This document shows positions 1 through 7,105 of a stretch of DNA of 64,000 bases, piece by piece. The first letter of the stretch is position 1; every line of letters begins with the position of its first letter. The stretch covers positions 3,606,501-3,670,500 of the forward strand of contig NZ_CP109017.1 of the NCBI RefSeq assembly GCF_036226765.1, given 5' to 3'. Source of the DNA: Streptomyces sp. NBC_00670 (lineage in GTDB: Bacteria > Actinomycetota > Actinomycetes > Streptomycetales > Streptomycetaceae). The position numbers and the translations under genes were made by a program. The notes beneath the pieces were generated by a model, which saw nothing but the letters and a program-made list of their open reading frames with translations, had not been told where the DNA came from and did not search any database.

Positions 1-49
1 CGTCAGGGCACCATAAGCGGTCCCTGTGGGTCCTGCCCACGACCAAACT

Positions 50-84
50 TTATATATGCATATACGGCTTGTAGGACTTACAAG
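50..84. promoter_or_regulatory. AT-rich palindromes upstream of the GDPD gene
   Basis: Two dyads lie in an unusually AT-rich patch. The first is a perfect 12-bp palindrome TATATGCATATA inside the run at about 51-64. The second is CTTGTA-N5-TACAAG at 68-84. A 17-bp direct repeat (CCCGATCCGCGCCGTCC at 97-113 and 117-133) follows before the gene. They could be a promoter and operator region for the phosphodiesterase gene, or belong to a gene left of the window. No RBS is visible between them and the start codons at 141 or 186. Confidence 0.35.
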
Positions 85-185
85 GCCAAAAGGACGCCCG
101 ATCCGCGCCGTCCGTACCCGATCCGCGCCGTCCCTATACGGTGCACGGTCCGACACGTACCCCTTCCCGGTGGCACCATGACGCG

Positions 186-1016
186 GTGACCCACGCACGA
201 CAGCATCCGACCCGGCCGATCCAGGTCGTCGCCCACCGCGGAGCCTCCGAGGAGGCACCCGAACACACGCTCGCGGCCTACCGCAAGGCGATCGAGGACG
301 GCGCCGACGCCCTCGAGTGCGACGTGCGGCTGACCGCCGACGGTCACCTCGTCTGCGTCCACGACCGCCGCGTCAACCGTACGTCCAACGGACGCGGTGC
401 CGTCTCCGCGCTGGAGCTCGCCGAACTCGCCGCCCTGGACTTCGGCTCCTGGCACCACCAGGACGAGACCCCCGACGAGGCCCCCGACTGGGAGCACCGG
501 CCCGAGGACCGGGGGGACACCTCCGTCCTCACCCTGGAGCGGCTCCTTGAGCTGGTCGCCGACGCCGGGCGCCGCGTGGAGCTCGCCGTCGAGACCAAGC
601 ACCCGACCCGCTGGGCCGGCCAGGTCGAGGAGCGGCTGCTCCTCCTGCTGAAGCGGTTCGGGCTGGACGCGCCGGCGTCGCCCGAGGAGTCCGCGGTGCG
701 GGTGATGAGCTTCTCGGCGCGGTCCCTGCACCGGGTGCGGGCCGCCTCGCCGACGCTCCCGACGGTGTACCTCACGCAGTTCGTGACCCCCCGGATGCGG
801 GACGGGCGGCTGCCCGAGGGGGTCCACATCGCGGGGCCCTCGATCCGGATCGTGCGCAATCAGCCGGCGTACGTCCAGCGCCTGAAGGCGGCCGGGCACC
901 GGGTGCACGTGTGGACGGTGAACACGCCGGAGGACGTCGGCCGCTGCGCCGACCTGGGCGTCGACGCCATCATCACCAATCGTCCGCGGGCCGTACGGGA
1001 GCTGCTGGGGCGCTGA
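186..1016 (+). CDS. Glycerophosphodiester phosphodiesterase
   Basis: The 276-aa protein is a cytosolic GDPD-family TIM barrel that hydrolyses glycerophosphodiesters to sn-glycerol 3-phosphate and an alcohol. The N-terminus carries the family signature: H17-R18-G19 with E26, then E44-x-D46 and H59-D60, the catalytic and metal-binding residues. The C-terminal barrel strands (VHVWTVNTPEDV, then DAIITNRP) are also typical. I chose GTG 186 because the conserved region begins about 12 residues later. An in-frame GTG at 141 would add 15 residues, and neither start has a clear RBS. No signal peptide is seen. The gene stands alone upstream of an anti-sigma-like gene on the same strand. Confidence 0.88.
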   Translation: MTHARQHPTRPIQVVAHRGASEEAPEHTLAAYRKAIEDGADALECDVRLTADGHLVCVHDRRVNRTSNGRGAVSALELAELAALDFGSWHHQDETPDEAPDWEHRPEDRGDTSVLTLERLLELVADAGRRVELAVETKHPTRWAGQVEERLLLLLKRFGLDAPASPEESAVRVMSFSARSLHRVRAASPTLPTVYLTQFVTPRMRDGRLPEGVHIAGPSIRIVRNQPAYVQRLKAAGHRVHVWTVNTPEDVGRCADLGVDAIITNRPRAVRELLGR

Positions 1017-1234
1017 GGCACCGATCACCGAGCGGGTCCGCTCGACGGTGGCCCCGCCTGGTCGTGTTCTGTCGCGTTTGGCGGCGGGCGCCCCGGTTTC
1101 TCACGGGGTGTGCACCGGCGCGTTCGGTCCGTGTGCGGCCACGAAGAGTGACCCGTCGCACGTCGGCCGGTCGGTTTCCGGCCGGTTGCGGTGGGGCATC
1201 CACTCCGTGGCGTGGGGCGAAGGAGGTCTCGGGG

Positions 1235-1741
1235 GTGGCGTTGGTGGTGGCACAGGAGGTGCCCGCGTCGTCGAGCATGGCCGTACCCCATGGCCCTGCG
1301 GGCGTGGGTCAGGCAAGGCACCGGATGCGGGCGCAGCTGCGCGGCGGCGGTGTGTCGGAAGCGGTCATCGACGATGCCGTACTGATCCTTTCCGAACTTC
1401 TCAGCAACGCCTGCCGGCACGGCAGGCCCCTCGGCGACGCCCTCGCCGGGGACGGTGACGTGCGGGCCGCCTGGCGCGTCGAGCCCTCGGGACGGCTCAC
1501 GGTCGAGGTGACGGACGGCGGCGGTCCGACCCGTCCGGTTCCCGCCACGCCGTCGGTCACCGCGCGTGGCGGCCGCGGTCTGAACATCATCACGGCGCTC
1601 GCGCAGGACTGGGGCGTACGGGACGGGGTGCACGGCGAGGTCACCGTCTGGGTCGTCGTCCATGACGACGCCGGTGCCGCGCGCCGGCGGGAGGACTTCG
1701 CCGCACGGGTCACGGCACCGCCGGTCTCACGGGCGTCGTAG
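1235..1741 (+). CDS. ATP-binding anti-sigma-like regulator (HATPase_c, RsbW type)
   Basis: This 168-aa protein has a GHKL ATPase fold. The N box is SELLSNACRHG (about residues 53-63), followed by a G1-like box VTDGGGPTRP and a G2-like box GGRGLNIITALAQDWG. Such single-domain proteins in Streptomyces usually act as anti-sigma-factor or anti-anti-sigma kinases. GTG 1235 is supported by AGGAGG at 1221-1226 with 8-nt spacing; the longer open frame upstream has no RBS. No sigma factor or antagonist is adjacent, so the partner is unknown. A second protein of this type is encoded at 8659-9114. Confidence 0.8.
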   Translation: MALVVAQEVPASSSMAVPHGPAGVGQARHRMRAQLRGGGVSEAVIDDAVLILSELLSNACRHGRPLGDALAGDGDVRAAWRVEPSGRLTVEVTDGGGPTRPVPATPSVTARGGRGLNIITALAQDWGVRDGVHGEVTVWVVVHDDAGAARRREDFAARVTAPPVSRAS

Positions 1742-1756
1742 CCCACGGCTTCCCCG

Positions 1757-1765
1757 TTGTCCACA
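1757..1765 (+). other. Single DnaA-box match
   Basis: TTGTCCACA, the preferred Streptomyces DnaA box sequence, lies in the gap between the anti-sigma-like gene and the SEC-C gene. As an isolated box its function is uncertain, but it fits the wider pattern of DnaA boxes in this window. Confidence 0.4.
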
Positions 1766-1840
1766 GGTTCCCGTCGCCGTCCGTACGAGCGGATAGGCTC
1801 GCGCCCGTACGAGACGAGCCGTGACCGGGAGACACCGACG

Positions 1841-2821
1841 ATGGCCAAGAAGCGACCCCAGACGAAGGCCAACAGGCCCCGGACCGGTGGCGGGGTGAGC
1901 GCCGGGGCGGACATTCCGGTCGTCGGCGCCCGGGAGCCCTGCCCCTGCGGCAGCGGCCGCCGCTACAAGGCCTGCCACGGCCGGGCCGCGTCGCACGCGG
2001 CGACGGAGCTGGTGCAACGCCCGTTCGAGGGGCTGGCCGGTGAGGGCGACTGGGTCGCGCTGCGCGAACTGGTCCCCGCGGCCACGGCCGAGCTGACGCT
2101 GAAGGAGAGCCTGCCCGAGGGCGTCCCCTCGGTCACCCTCGCCACCGTGCTGCCGATGGCCTGGCCCGCGCTGCGCCGGGACGACGGTTCGGTCCTGCTC
2201 GGCCTGCAGAACGACACGGCGTCCGGCGACATCAGCCGCGACCTCGCCGACACTCTGAGCCGCGCGCTGACGGCGGAGCCCGGTACCTCGGTGCAGAGCC
2301 GGCGCGCCCCGGCCGACGGTCCCCGGCTGCAGGACCTGCTGGACGCGGACGCCGCGTTCGCGCCGGTGGTGCACACCGGCTTCGAGTTCTGGGTCCCGGA
2401 CGCGGAGAACGCCTCGCCCGAGGTGACCGCGTCCCTGGAGCGGGCCAACGCCGCGGCCATCCCCACCGTACGGCTGGAGGGTGTGGACGCCGCCTACTGG
2501 TGCCGTACGCCGGAGAAGAACCATCTGCGGTGGGTCATGCCGCACCCGGAGGAGCGGCTCCTGGACGCGCTCGCGCGGCTGCACGCCGCCGGGCGGTCCG
2601 CGCTGGGCGAGGGCACCCGGCTGGTGGGCTCGTTCCGGGCGCACGGCCTGGTGGTCCCGGTGTGGGACCTGCCGAGCGAGATGACGGCCCAGGACGTGGA
2701 GAAACCGGCCACGGAGTTCGCCGAGCACCTCGCGGAAGCGCTCGCGTCGACGGAGCCGCTCACCCCCGAGGAGCGCCGGGCCCGCGGCGGCCTGACGAAC
2801 CGCCAGGTCACCCTGAGCTGA
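1841..2821 (+). CDS. SEC-C motif protein (DUF5926-like)
   Basis: The 326-aa protein starts with a basic segment (MAKKRPQTKANRPR). A SEC-C zinc-binding motif follows at about residues 32-48 (EPCPCGSGRRYKACHG), with the CxC...CH ligands known from the SecA C-terminus. The remaining roughly 270 residues resemble the actinobacterial DUF5926 family, whose role is unknown. A SEC-C motif usually mediates zinc-dependent contact with ribosomes or SecB-like partners, but none is shown here. ATG 1841 is preceded by GGGAGA. The ORF is open upstream to 1757, but that part lacks an RBS and is intergenic in character. Confidence 0.78.
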   Translation: MAKKRPQTKANRPRTGGGVSAGADIPVVGAREPCPCGSGRRYKACHGRAASHAATELVQRPFEGLAGEGDWVALRELVPAATAELTLKESLPEGVPSVTLATVLPMAWPALRRDDGSVLLGLQNDTASGDISRDLADTLSRALTAEPGTSVQSRRAPADGPRLQDLLDADAAFAPVVHTGFEFWVPDAENASPEVTASLERANAAAIPTVRLEGVDAAYWCRTPEKNHLRWVMPHPEERLLDALARLHAAGRSALGEGTRLVGSFRAHGLVVPVWDLPSEMTAQDVEKPATEFAEHLAEALASTEPLTPEERRARGGLTNRQVTLS

Positions 2822-2970
2822 ACGGAACGGCGGCGGCACGGGGCGGGAGGACCTGGGCAGGGGCGATCTCGGGCACCGGGTTCCCCCTCCCCCTCCGCCC
2901 CACCAGGTGACTCGCGTCACAACTGCCGCTTCCGACAAGCACATCCGTGTCCGAATAGGCGAGATCGAAT

Positions 2971-3050
2971 TTGCGAACGGGCGATCTCTTGTTACCGTTC
3001 CAGTAGCCCGGTTGCTGGTGCATCCCCCGTCGCCAGCAACCGGGTCTTTC
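2971..3050 (+). ncRNA. Candidate short RNA: promoter plus strong hairpin terminator
   Basis: A promoter-like pair TTGCGA (2971-2976) and TACCGT (2993-2998), spaced 16 nt, is followed at once by a perfect 12-bp stem: CCCGGTTGCTGG at 3007-3018 and CCAGCAACCGGG at 3033-3044. A T-rich tail (TCTTTCC) comes next. No plus-strand gene follows; the next gene is convergent and ends at 3202. The unit could encode a transcript of about 50 nt, or simply be a terminator for the SEC-C gene with a chance promoter match. The 2822-3201 gap holds nothing else apart from the 17-bp repeats. Confidence 0.35.
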
Positions 3051-3159
3051 CATGCGGCCGGTGAACCGCCCCGGAACCGCCTCCTCCGCCAACTCCCGTA
3101 GCCCGTCCCGCCGTTGCCCCGGCGGCGGACCGTACGGCATGGCACGGATCGCACAGCCG

Positions 3160-3210
3160 TGCGGACCTCAGGACCGTGTGGGCCTCAGGACCGCACAGGC
3201 CTCACGACCG
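3160..3210. repeat. 17-bp tandem repeat, three degenerate copies
   Basis: Units occupy 3160-3176, 3177-3193 and 3194-3210. The first two share CCTCAGGACC and the third has CCTCACGACC. The third copy overlaps the last codons of the convergent minus-strand gene. This is probably slippage-derived. It may also extend base pairing at the convergent transcript ends. Confidence 0.5.
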
Positions 3211-3999
3211 TGCGGAGCCGCTTCCCGCCCGCAGCAGCAGCGCCGCGCCGTCGGCCGCCGCGTCCTCCGCCTCGCGGGCGAACTCCGCGACCGCCTCGTA
3301 CCCGCCGGGCTCGCCGTCCGTGCGCTGCCGGGGCGTCTCGCAGGTGCCCGGCTCGTCCTCCGCGCCGATCGCGCAGTCGATGCGCACCGCGCCGCCGCCC
3401 GGCTTCAGCAGGCTCAGCGCACTGGTCAGCGCGTGGCCGGTGGTGTTGCGGTAGTAGGTGCGCGCCCAGGTCTCGGCGCCCTGTGTGAGCACGCAGGTCT
3501 GCGCCTCGACGCCGTCGGGCGAGGTGAGCGAGGGACCGCAGCGGGTGGCGGTGGCGAGTCCGAGCCCCAGCAGATGCGGCGAGCGGGAGGACGAGGGCGC
3601 CGGTTCCTTGGCGTCCCGGTGCGGGGCGGCAGCCCGGTCGGCCGTCTCCCGGGCGCCGTCGCCGACGGGCCCGGCCGCGGCCACGGCCAGCGGCAGCAGC
3701 ACCGCCGCCGCCATCGCCACCACCAGCGCGGCCAGCCGTACCCGCGGATCGAGCCCCGGCGGCCGCTCGGCACCGTGCCGGCCACGAAGGCCGTCGGCAC
3801 GGCCAGAAAGACCGCCGGCGCCGCCAGAGACACCGTCGGCGCCACTGCGGAGGTCGCCGGCACCGTCACGAACGCCGTCGGCACCCCGCGGCTCCGCCGC
3901 CGCCCGTTCCTGCTCCCGTGCCTGTTCTCGTTCCCGTTCCCGTCCCCCGGACCGACGCGTTCCGTGTCCCCCGGAAGTGCGCTTCATGGGGGCGAACAT
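3202..3999 (-). CDS. Membrane-anchored protein of unknown function
   Basis: I do not recognise this 265-aa protein. The N-terminal third is charged and repetitive (Arg/Glu-rich, then GADGV/GGAGGL-like repeats). A single hydrophobic segment follows at about residues 88-110 (AALVVAMAAAVLLPLAVA). The C-terminal domain of roughly 140 residues has four Cys in spaced pairs (TRCGPS, QTCVL, RIDCAI, GTCETP), consistent with two disulfides in an extracytoplasmic domain. The likely topology is cytosolic N-terminus and external C-terminus. Start ATG 3999 or 3987; neither has a clear RBS. The downstream end is convergent with the candidate short RNA region. Confidence 0.6.
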   Translation of the reverse strand: MFAPMKRTSGGHGTRRSGGREREREQAREQERAAAEPRGADGVRDGAGDLRSGADGVSGGAGGLSGRADGLRGRHGAERPPGLDPRVRLAALVVAMAAAVLLPLAVAAAGPVGDGARETADRAAAPHRDAKEPAPSSSRSPHLLGLGLATATRCGPSLTSPDGVEAQTCVLTQGAETWARTYYRNTTGHALTSALSLLKPGGGAVRIDCAIGAEDEPGTCETPRQRTDGEPGGYEAVAEFAREAEDAAADGAALLLRAGSGSARS

Positions 4000-4043
4000 A
4001 ACGAGCGCGCCGAGCCCGCCGGCCCGCCGCGCGCCCGACACCC

Positions 4044-4709
4044 CTAGAACTCGGGCGCGCTCACACCCGTACGAGTGAGGGCCTCGACCGTGGCGTCCAC
4101 CACGGCCTCCACGTCCGGCACCCAGGGCGCGGCCGAACCGGGCAGCGGCGCCCGCTCCCAGCGCACCCGCCCGTGGCCGGTCGCGGAGGGCGGCAGCGCG
4201 AGGTAGCCGCCCTCGCCGTGGAAGCGCAGCGAGCCGGGGACGAAGTCCTGGGCGTGGAGCAGCTCGCCGAGCTGCTCCAGGGAGTACGGGGCGACGAGGA
4301 TCGCCCAGCGGTGCGGCGCGGCGACGACCGGGCCGACCCGGATGCCCTTGCGGTCCAGCACGGCCAGGGCGCGGGCCGCCGCCGGGGCGGGCAGGCTCAC
4401 CGCGCAGGGCGCGCGGCCGCCGGTGGCGAGCACGATCGGCGCCGTCGGCCGGTTGGTCCACCACCAGCGCACCATGCGCGGATCGGTGGTGGCCGCGAGC
4501 AGCCCCGGGTCGAACGGGTGCGCGCCCGGCACCGTGCACTCCGGGTCGGGGCACCCGCAGCGGGCGCGCCCCTGGGGGTCCGGTGCCACACCCGGGAGAA
4601 CGGGCCACTGCCACTGCGTGGCGAAGGTCAGGGCCGCGCCGAACACCTCAGGCTCCCCGTCGTTCCGCCGGGACAGGAACCTGCGTAGCCTTCCGGGAAT
4701 CCCGCGCAT
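4044..4709 (-). CDS. Prim-pol N-terminal domain-like protein
   Basis: This 221-aa protein resembles the N-terminal half of bifunctional primase/polymerase (prim-pol) proteins. A WPVLPG segment leads into a Cys cluster CGCPDPECTVPGAHP that looks like a small metal site. Then come DPRMVRWWWTNRPTAPIVLATG and a late LRFHGEGGYLALPPS strand, the order typical of this fold. No helicase domain is attached, and the protein is chromosomal in Streptomyces, so a role in plasmid replication is not implied. ATG 4709 has AAAGGAA upstream. It is divergent from the PP2C gene across a 588-bp gap. Polymerase activity is untested and key acidic residues are not obvious. Confidence 0.6.
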   Translation of the reverse strand: MRGIPGRLRRFLSRRNDGEPEVFGAALTFATQWQWPVLPGVAPDPQGRARCGCPDPECTVPGAHPFDPGLLAATTDPRMVRWWWTNRPTAPIVLATGGRAPCAVSLPAPAAARALAVLDRKGIRVGPVVAAPHRWAILVAPYSLEQLGELLHAQDFVPGSLRFHGEGGYLALPPSATGHGRVRWERAPLPGSAAPWVPDVEAVVDATVEALTRTGVSAPEF

Positions 4710-4822
4710 GAGCGCTCGTTCCTTTCCGTTGCACGCCGGCAACACCGAGGGCTGCATTCACCACATGCGGAGAGCACCACATGTGTCGATCACTGCGCTG
4801 TGCGTACCTGCTGGTGCCTCAC

Positions 4823-4862
4823 GCCCCTGTCAGGAACAGGAAGCCCCTGTCATGAACAGGAA
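4823..4862. promoter_or_regulatory. Tandem 20-bp repeats, each a dyad (CCTGT-N5-ACAGG)
   Basis: Two abutting 20-bp units (4823-4842 and 4843-4862) differ at one base, and each contains CCTGT-N5-ACAGG. This is the arrangement of a two-site operator for a dimeric repressor. A further dyad CGCAGT-N6-ACTGCG sits at 4924-4941. These sites lie in the 588-bp gap (4710-5297) between the divergent prim-pol-like and PP2C genes. The rest of the gap shows no gene I can support. Confidence 0.45.
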
Positions 4863-4923
4863 GAACCCGCCGGGGGCCGAGCTCGGGCCGGTCCGCGGAC
4901 CATGTGCACGCATCCGCGAGGAC

Positions 4924-4941
4924 CGCAGTGTTCATACTGCG
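4924..4941. promoter_or_regulatory. Dyad CGCAGT-N6-ACTGCG
   Basis: A perfect 6-bp inverted repeat with a 6-nt spacer in the divergent intergenic region upstream of the PP2C phosphatase gene. It is a candidate operator; no matching regulator is recognised nearby. Confidence 0.3.
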
Positions 4942-5297
4942 TCTGTCAAAAGCACGGGCATGACGTGGGGGTGGCGACGCCTGGCGAATTGCCGTCGCGC
5001 TGTTGCTCGCCGCCTCCGCCACGGGAGGATGGGGCTCGGCCGTCGGTGGATAGGACGCCCGGTTCGGCCACCAGGTTCCGGGCGGCTCTTCGCCGCTCCC
5101 TGGGCCTCACCGAGTACGTACCCACCCCGACCGCTGTGACGCTCCGTCGAACGAGGCCAGTCGACCGCAATACGCCGTTACCCGAGTCAGTTTCAAGCCA
5201 ACTTCGTCTTCCCGCAAGCGACTCCGCGGATCGCTTGGACAATTCCGAGGCCAGTCGCCACGCCAGTCCCACGGACACCAGGAATCCCAGCAGGACA

Positions 5298-6833
5298 ATG
5301 CTGGACATCCCCTCACGAGTGCGTGTACATGTGGAGACACTGCCGGCGACGCAGAATGACATGGGGGTTTGCGATGCTTTCGTGCAGTACGCACCGGTCG
5401 GAAAGCCGGACGCCATGACCGCCCCTCACCTCCCGAAAGTGGCCGGAATCGACTCCACGGTTCCCGCTCCCGCTCACACTGTCGCGCCGGCCGTCCCGCC
5501 CACGGGCCCCACGCCGAACACCACGGGTACCTCTTCGGCCACCTCCCACACCACCGGTCCGGGCATCCTCCTCCAGGACCGGCTCGCCGGCTGGGTCTCC
5601 GACCTCACCACCCTGCACGAACTCACCGAACGCCTGGTCCGCACCGACTCGCTCGCCACCGCTCTGGAGGAGCTGCTGCGCGCCGGGTCCGCGCTGGTCG
5701 GCGCCCGCCGCGGCCTGGTCGTCCTGGAGCCGCGCGACGGCCTGGGGCCGGACACCACCCTCGGCCTCGGCCTCGGCCGCGCGGACCTCGGCCACATCGA
5801 GACCGTGCCGCGCAGCGCCATGGCGTACGGGAAGATCCTGGACGAGCTGCCGGGCGGCGAGGGCGAGATCGCCCAGCCCGACCTGTTCTCCGAGGACGGG
5901 CTCGACCCCCGCCACCGCGACGTGGCCGCCCGCCTCGGCTACGCCGCCAGCTACGCCCTGCCGCTGGCCGGCGAGGCCGCGGGCCGCCTCGGCGCCGCCG
6001 TCTGGCTCTACGACGAGCCCGCCGAGCCGACCGCCCGCATGCGCCACCTCGCCGGGCTGTACGTCCGCTGCGCCACCGAGCACCTCGCGCGGCTCGTCGA
6101 GACCGAACGCACGCGCGCGTGCATGGCGACGCTCGCCGAGGAGCTGCTGCCCTCCCGGCTCCCCCGCATCCCGGGCGTGCAACTCGCCGTCCGCCGCCGC
6201 ACCGGACCGCGCGGCGGCGGCGACTGGTTCGACGCGCTGCCGCTGCCGGACGCGGCGCTCGGCCTCGCGGTCGGCTCCGTCACCGGCTCGGGGCCGAGCG
6301 CGGTCGCGGCCATGGGCCGGCTGCGGGCCGGCATGCGGGCGTACGCGGTGATGGAGGGCGAGGACCCGGTCGCCGTCCTGTCCGACCTGGAGCTGCTGCT
6401 GCGGCTGACCGAACCGGCCCGCTCGGCCACCGCGCTGTTCGCCTACTGCGAGCCCGCGCTGCGCCGGATCACCCTGGCCGGGGCCGGGCACAGCCCTCCG
6501 CTGCTCGTCGGCGAGCGGCGCACGGAGTACGTCGAGACCTCCCTGTCGGCGCCCCTGAACATGCTGGCCTGCTGGGAGGCGCCGAGCGTCGAACTGACGG
6601 CCGAGCCCGGAGAGACGGTTCTGCTGTACACCGACGGGCTGTTGCAGCGCACCGGCGACCCCATGGACCGCGCCTTCGCCCGGCTGCACGCGGCGGCCGC
6701 GAGCGTGCCGCGCGGACTGCGCGCCGACCCGGCGGCCGTCGCGGACCACGTGCTGCGCACGGTGCTGCCGGACGGCCTGGACGCGACGGGCGGCGCGGAG
6801 GATGTGGTGCTGCTGGCGGCACGCTTCGAGTAG
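5298..6833 (+). CDS. GAF-PP2C (SpoIIE-type) protein phosphatase
   Basis: The 511-aa cytosolic protein has a Pro/Thr-rich N-terminal linker. A GAF-like sensor domain follows (about residues 95-265), then a PPM/SpoIIE phosphatase domain (about 280-510). Phosphatase motifs visible are GGGDWFDALPL (metal-binding Asp in GGDW-D), GLAVGSVTGSGPSA, AGAGHSPPLLV and LLYTDGLLQ. Such proteins usually dephosphorylate anti-anti-sigma proteins, and two anti-sigma-like ATPases are encoded nearby. ATG 5298 gives the sequence MLDIPSRVRV; ATG 5415 is an alternative. The motif order is intact although the usual GDxxG is SVTGSG here, so the second metal site may be altered. Confidence 0.8.
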   Translation: MLDIPSRVRVHVETLPATQNDMGVCDAFVQYAPVGKPDAMTAPHLPKVAGIDSTVPAPAHTVAPAVPPTGPTPNTTGTSSATSHTTGPGILLQDRLAGWVSDLTTLHELTERLVRTDSLATALEELLRAGSALVGARRGLVVLEPRDGLGPDTTLGLGLGRADLGHIETVPRSAMAYGKILDELPGGEGEIAQPDLFSEDGLDPRHRDVAARLGYAASYALPLAGEAAGRLGAAVWLYDEPAEPTARMRHLAGLYVRCATEHLARLVETERTRACMATLAEELLPSRLPRIPGVQLAVRRRTGPRGGGDWFDALPLPDAALGLAVGSVTGSGPSAVAAMGRLRAGMRAYAVMEGEDPVAVLSDLELLLRLTEPARSATALFAYCEPALRRITLAGAGHSPPLLVGERRTEYVETSLSAPLNMLACWEAPSVELTAEPGETVLLYTDGLLQRTGDPMDRAFARLHAAAASVPRGLRADPAAVADHVLRTVLPDGLDATGGAEDVVLLAARFE

Positions 6834-6951
6834 CGGAGCGGTGCCGCCGACGGCGCGCAGCAGCTCCTTCGGGGCGACGCCACGCAGCGGCTCGTCCGGG
6901 ACGGCGGCGCGCAGCAGCTCCTCCGAGGCGGCGGCGCGCTTCGAGTGGCGG
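6822..6951. repeat. Degenerate duplications at the PP2C gene end
   Basis: CGCTTCGAGT(A/G)GCGG, spanning the PP2C stop codon at 6822-6836, recurs at 6937-6951. A 25-bp segment rich in GCGCAGCAGCTCC occurs at 6852-6876 and 6906-6930. The 6834-7105 gap therefore seems to be partly built from local duplications rather than genes. Confidence 0.45.
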
Positions 6952-7105
6952 GCGGCCGCGGACGAGGTGCCCCGCGCCCGGCCGCGTCCGCGCGCTGCCG
7001 GGCACGTCTCCGCTGGTGCCCTCCGTACGCCCGCACGCCCCGGAGCGGTCGGACAATCCGACCGTACGATGGACGCGGCCCAGTGCCGTACCTAGGAGGA
7101 GTGAC

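Noticed and set aside
4800..5297. Open reading frame continuing upstream of the PP2C start
   Set aside because: It lacks an RBS, contains operator-like repeats and AT-richer DNA, and has no domain similarity; it is better read as promoter region.
5369..7105. Long frame in front of the Xaa-Pro aminopeptidase
   Set aside because: It runs antisense-frame through the PP2C gene with Arg/Pro/Gly-rich composition typical of shadow frames in high-GC DNA. The AGGAGG at 7094 fixes the true start.
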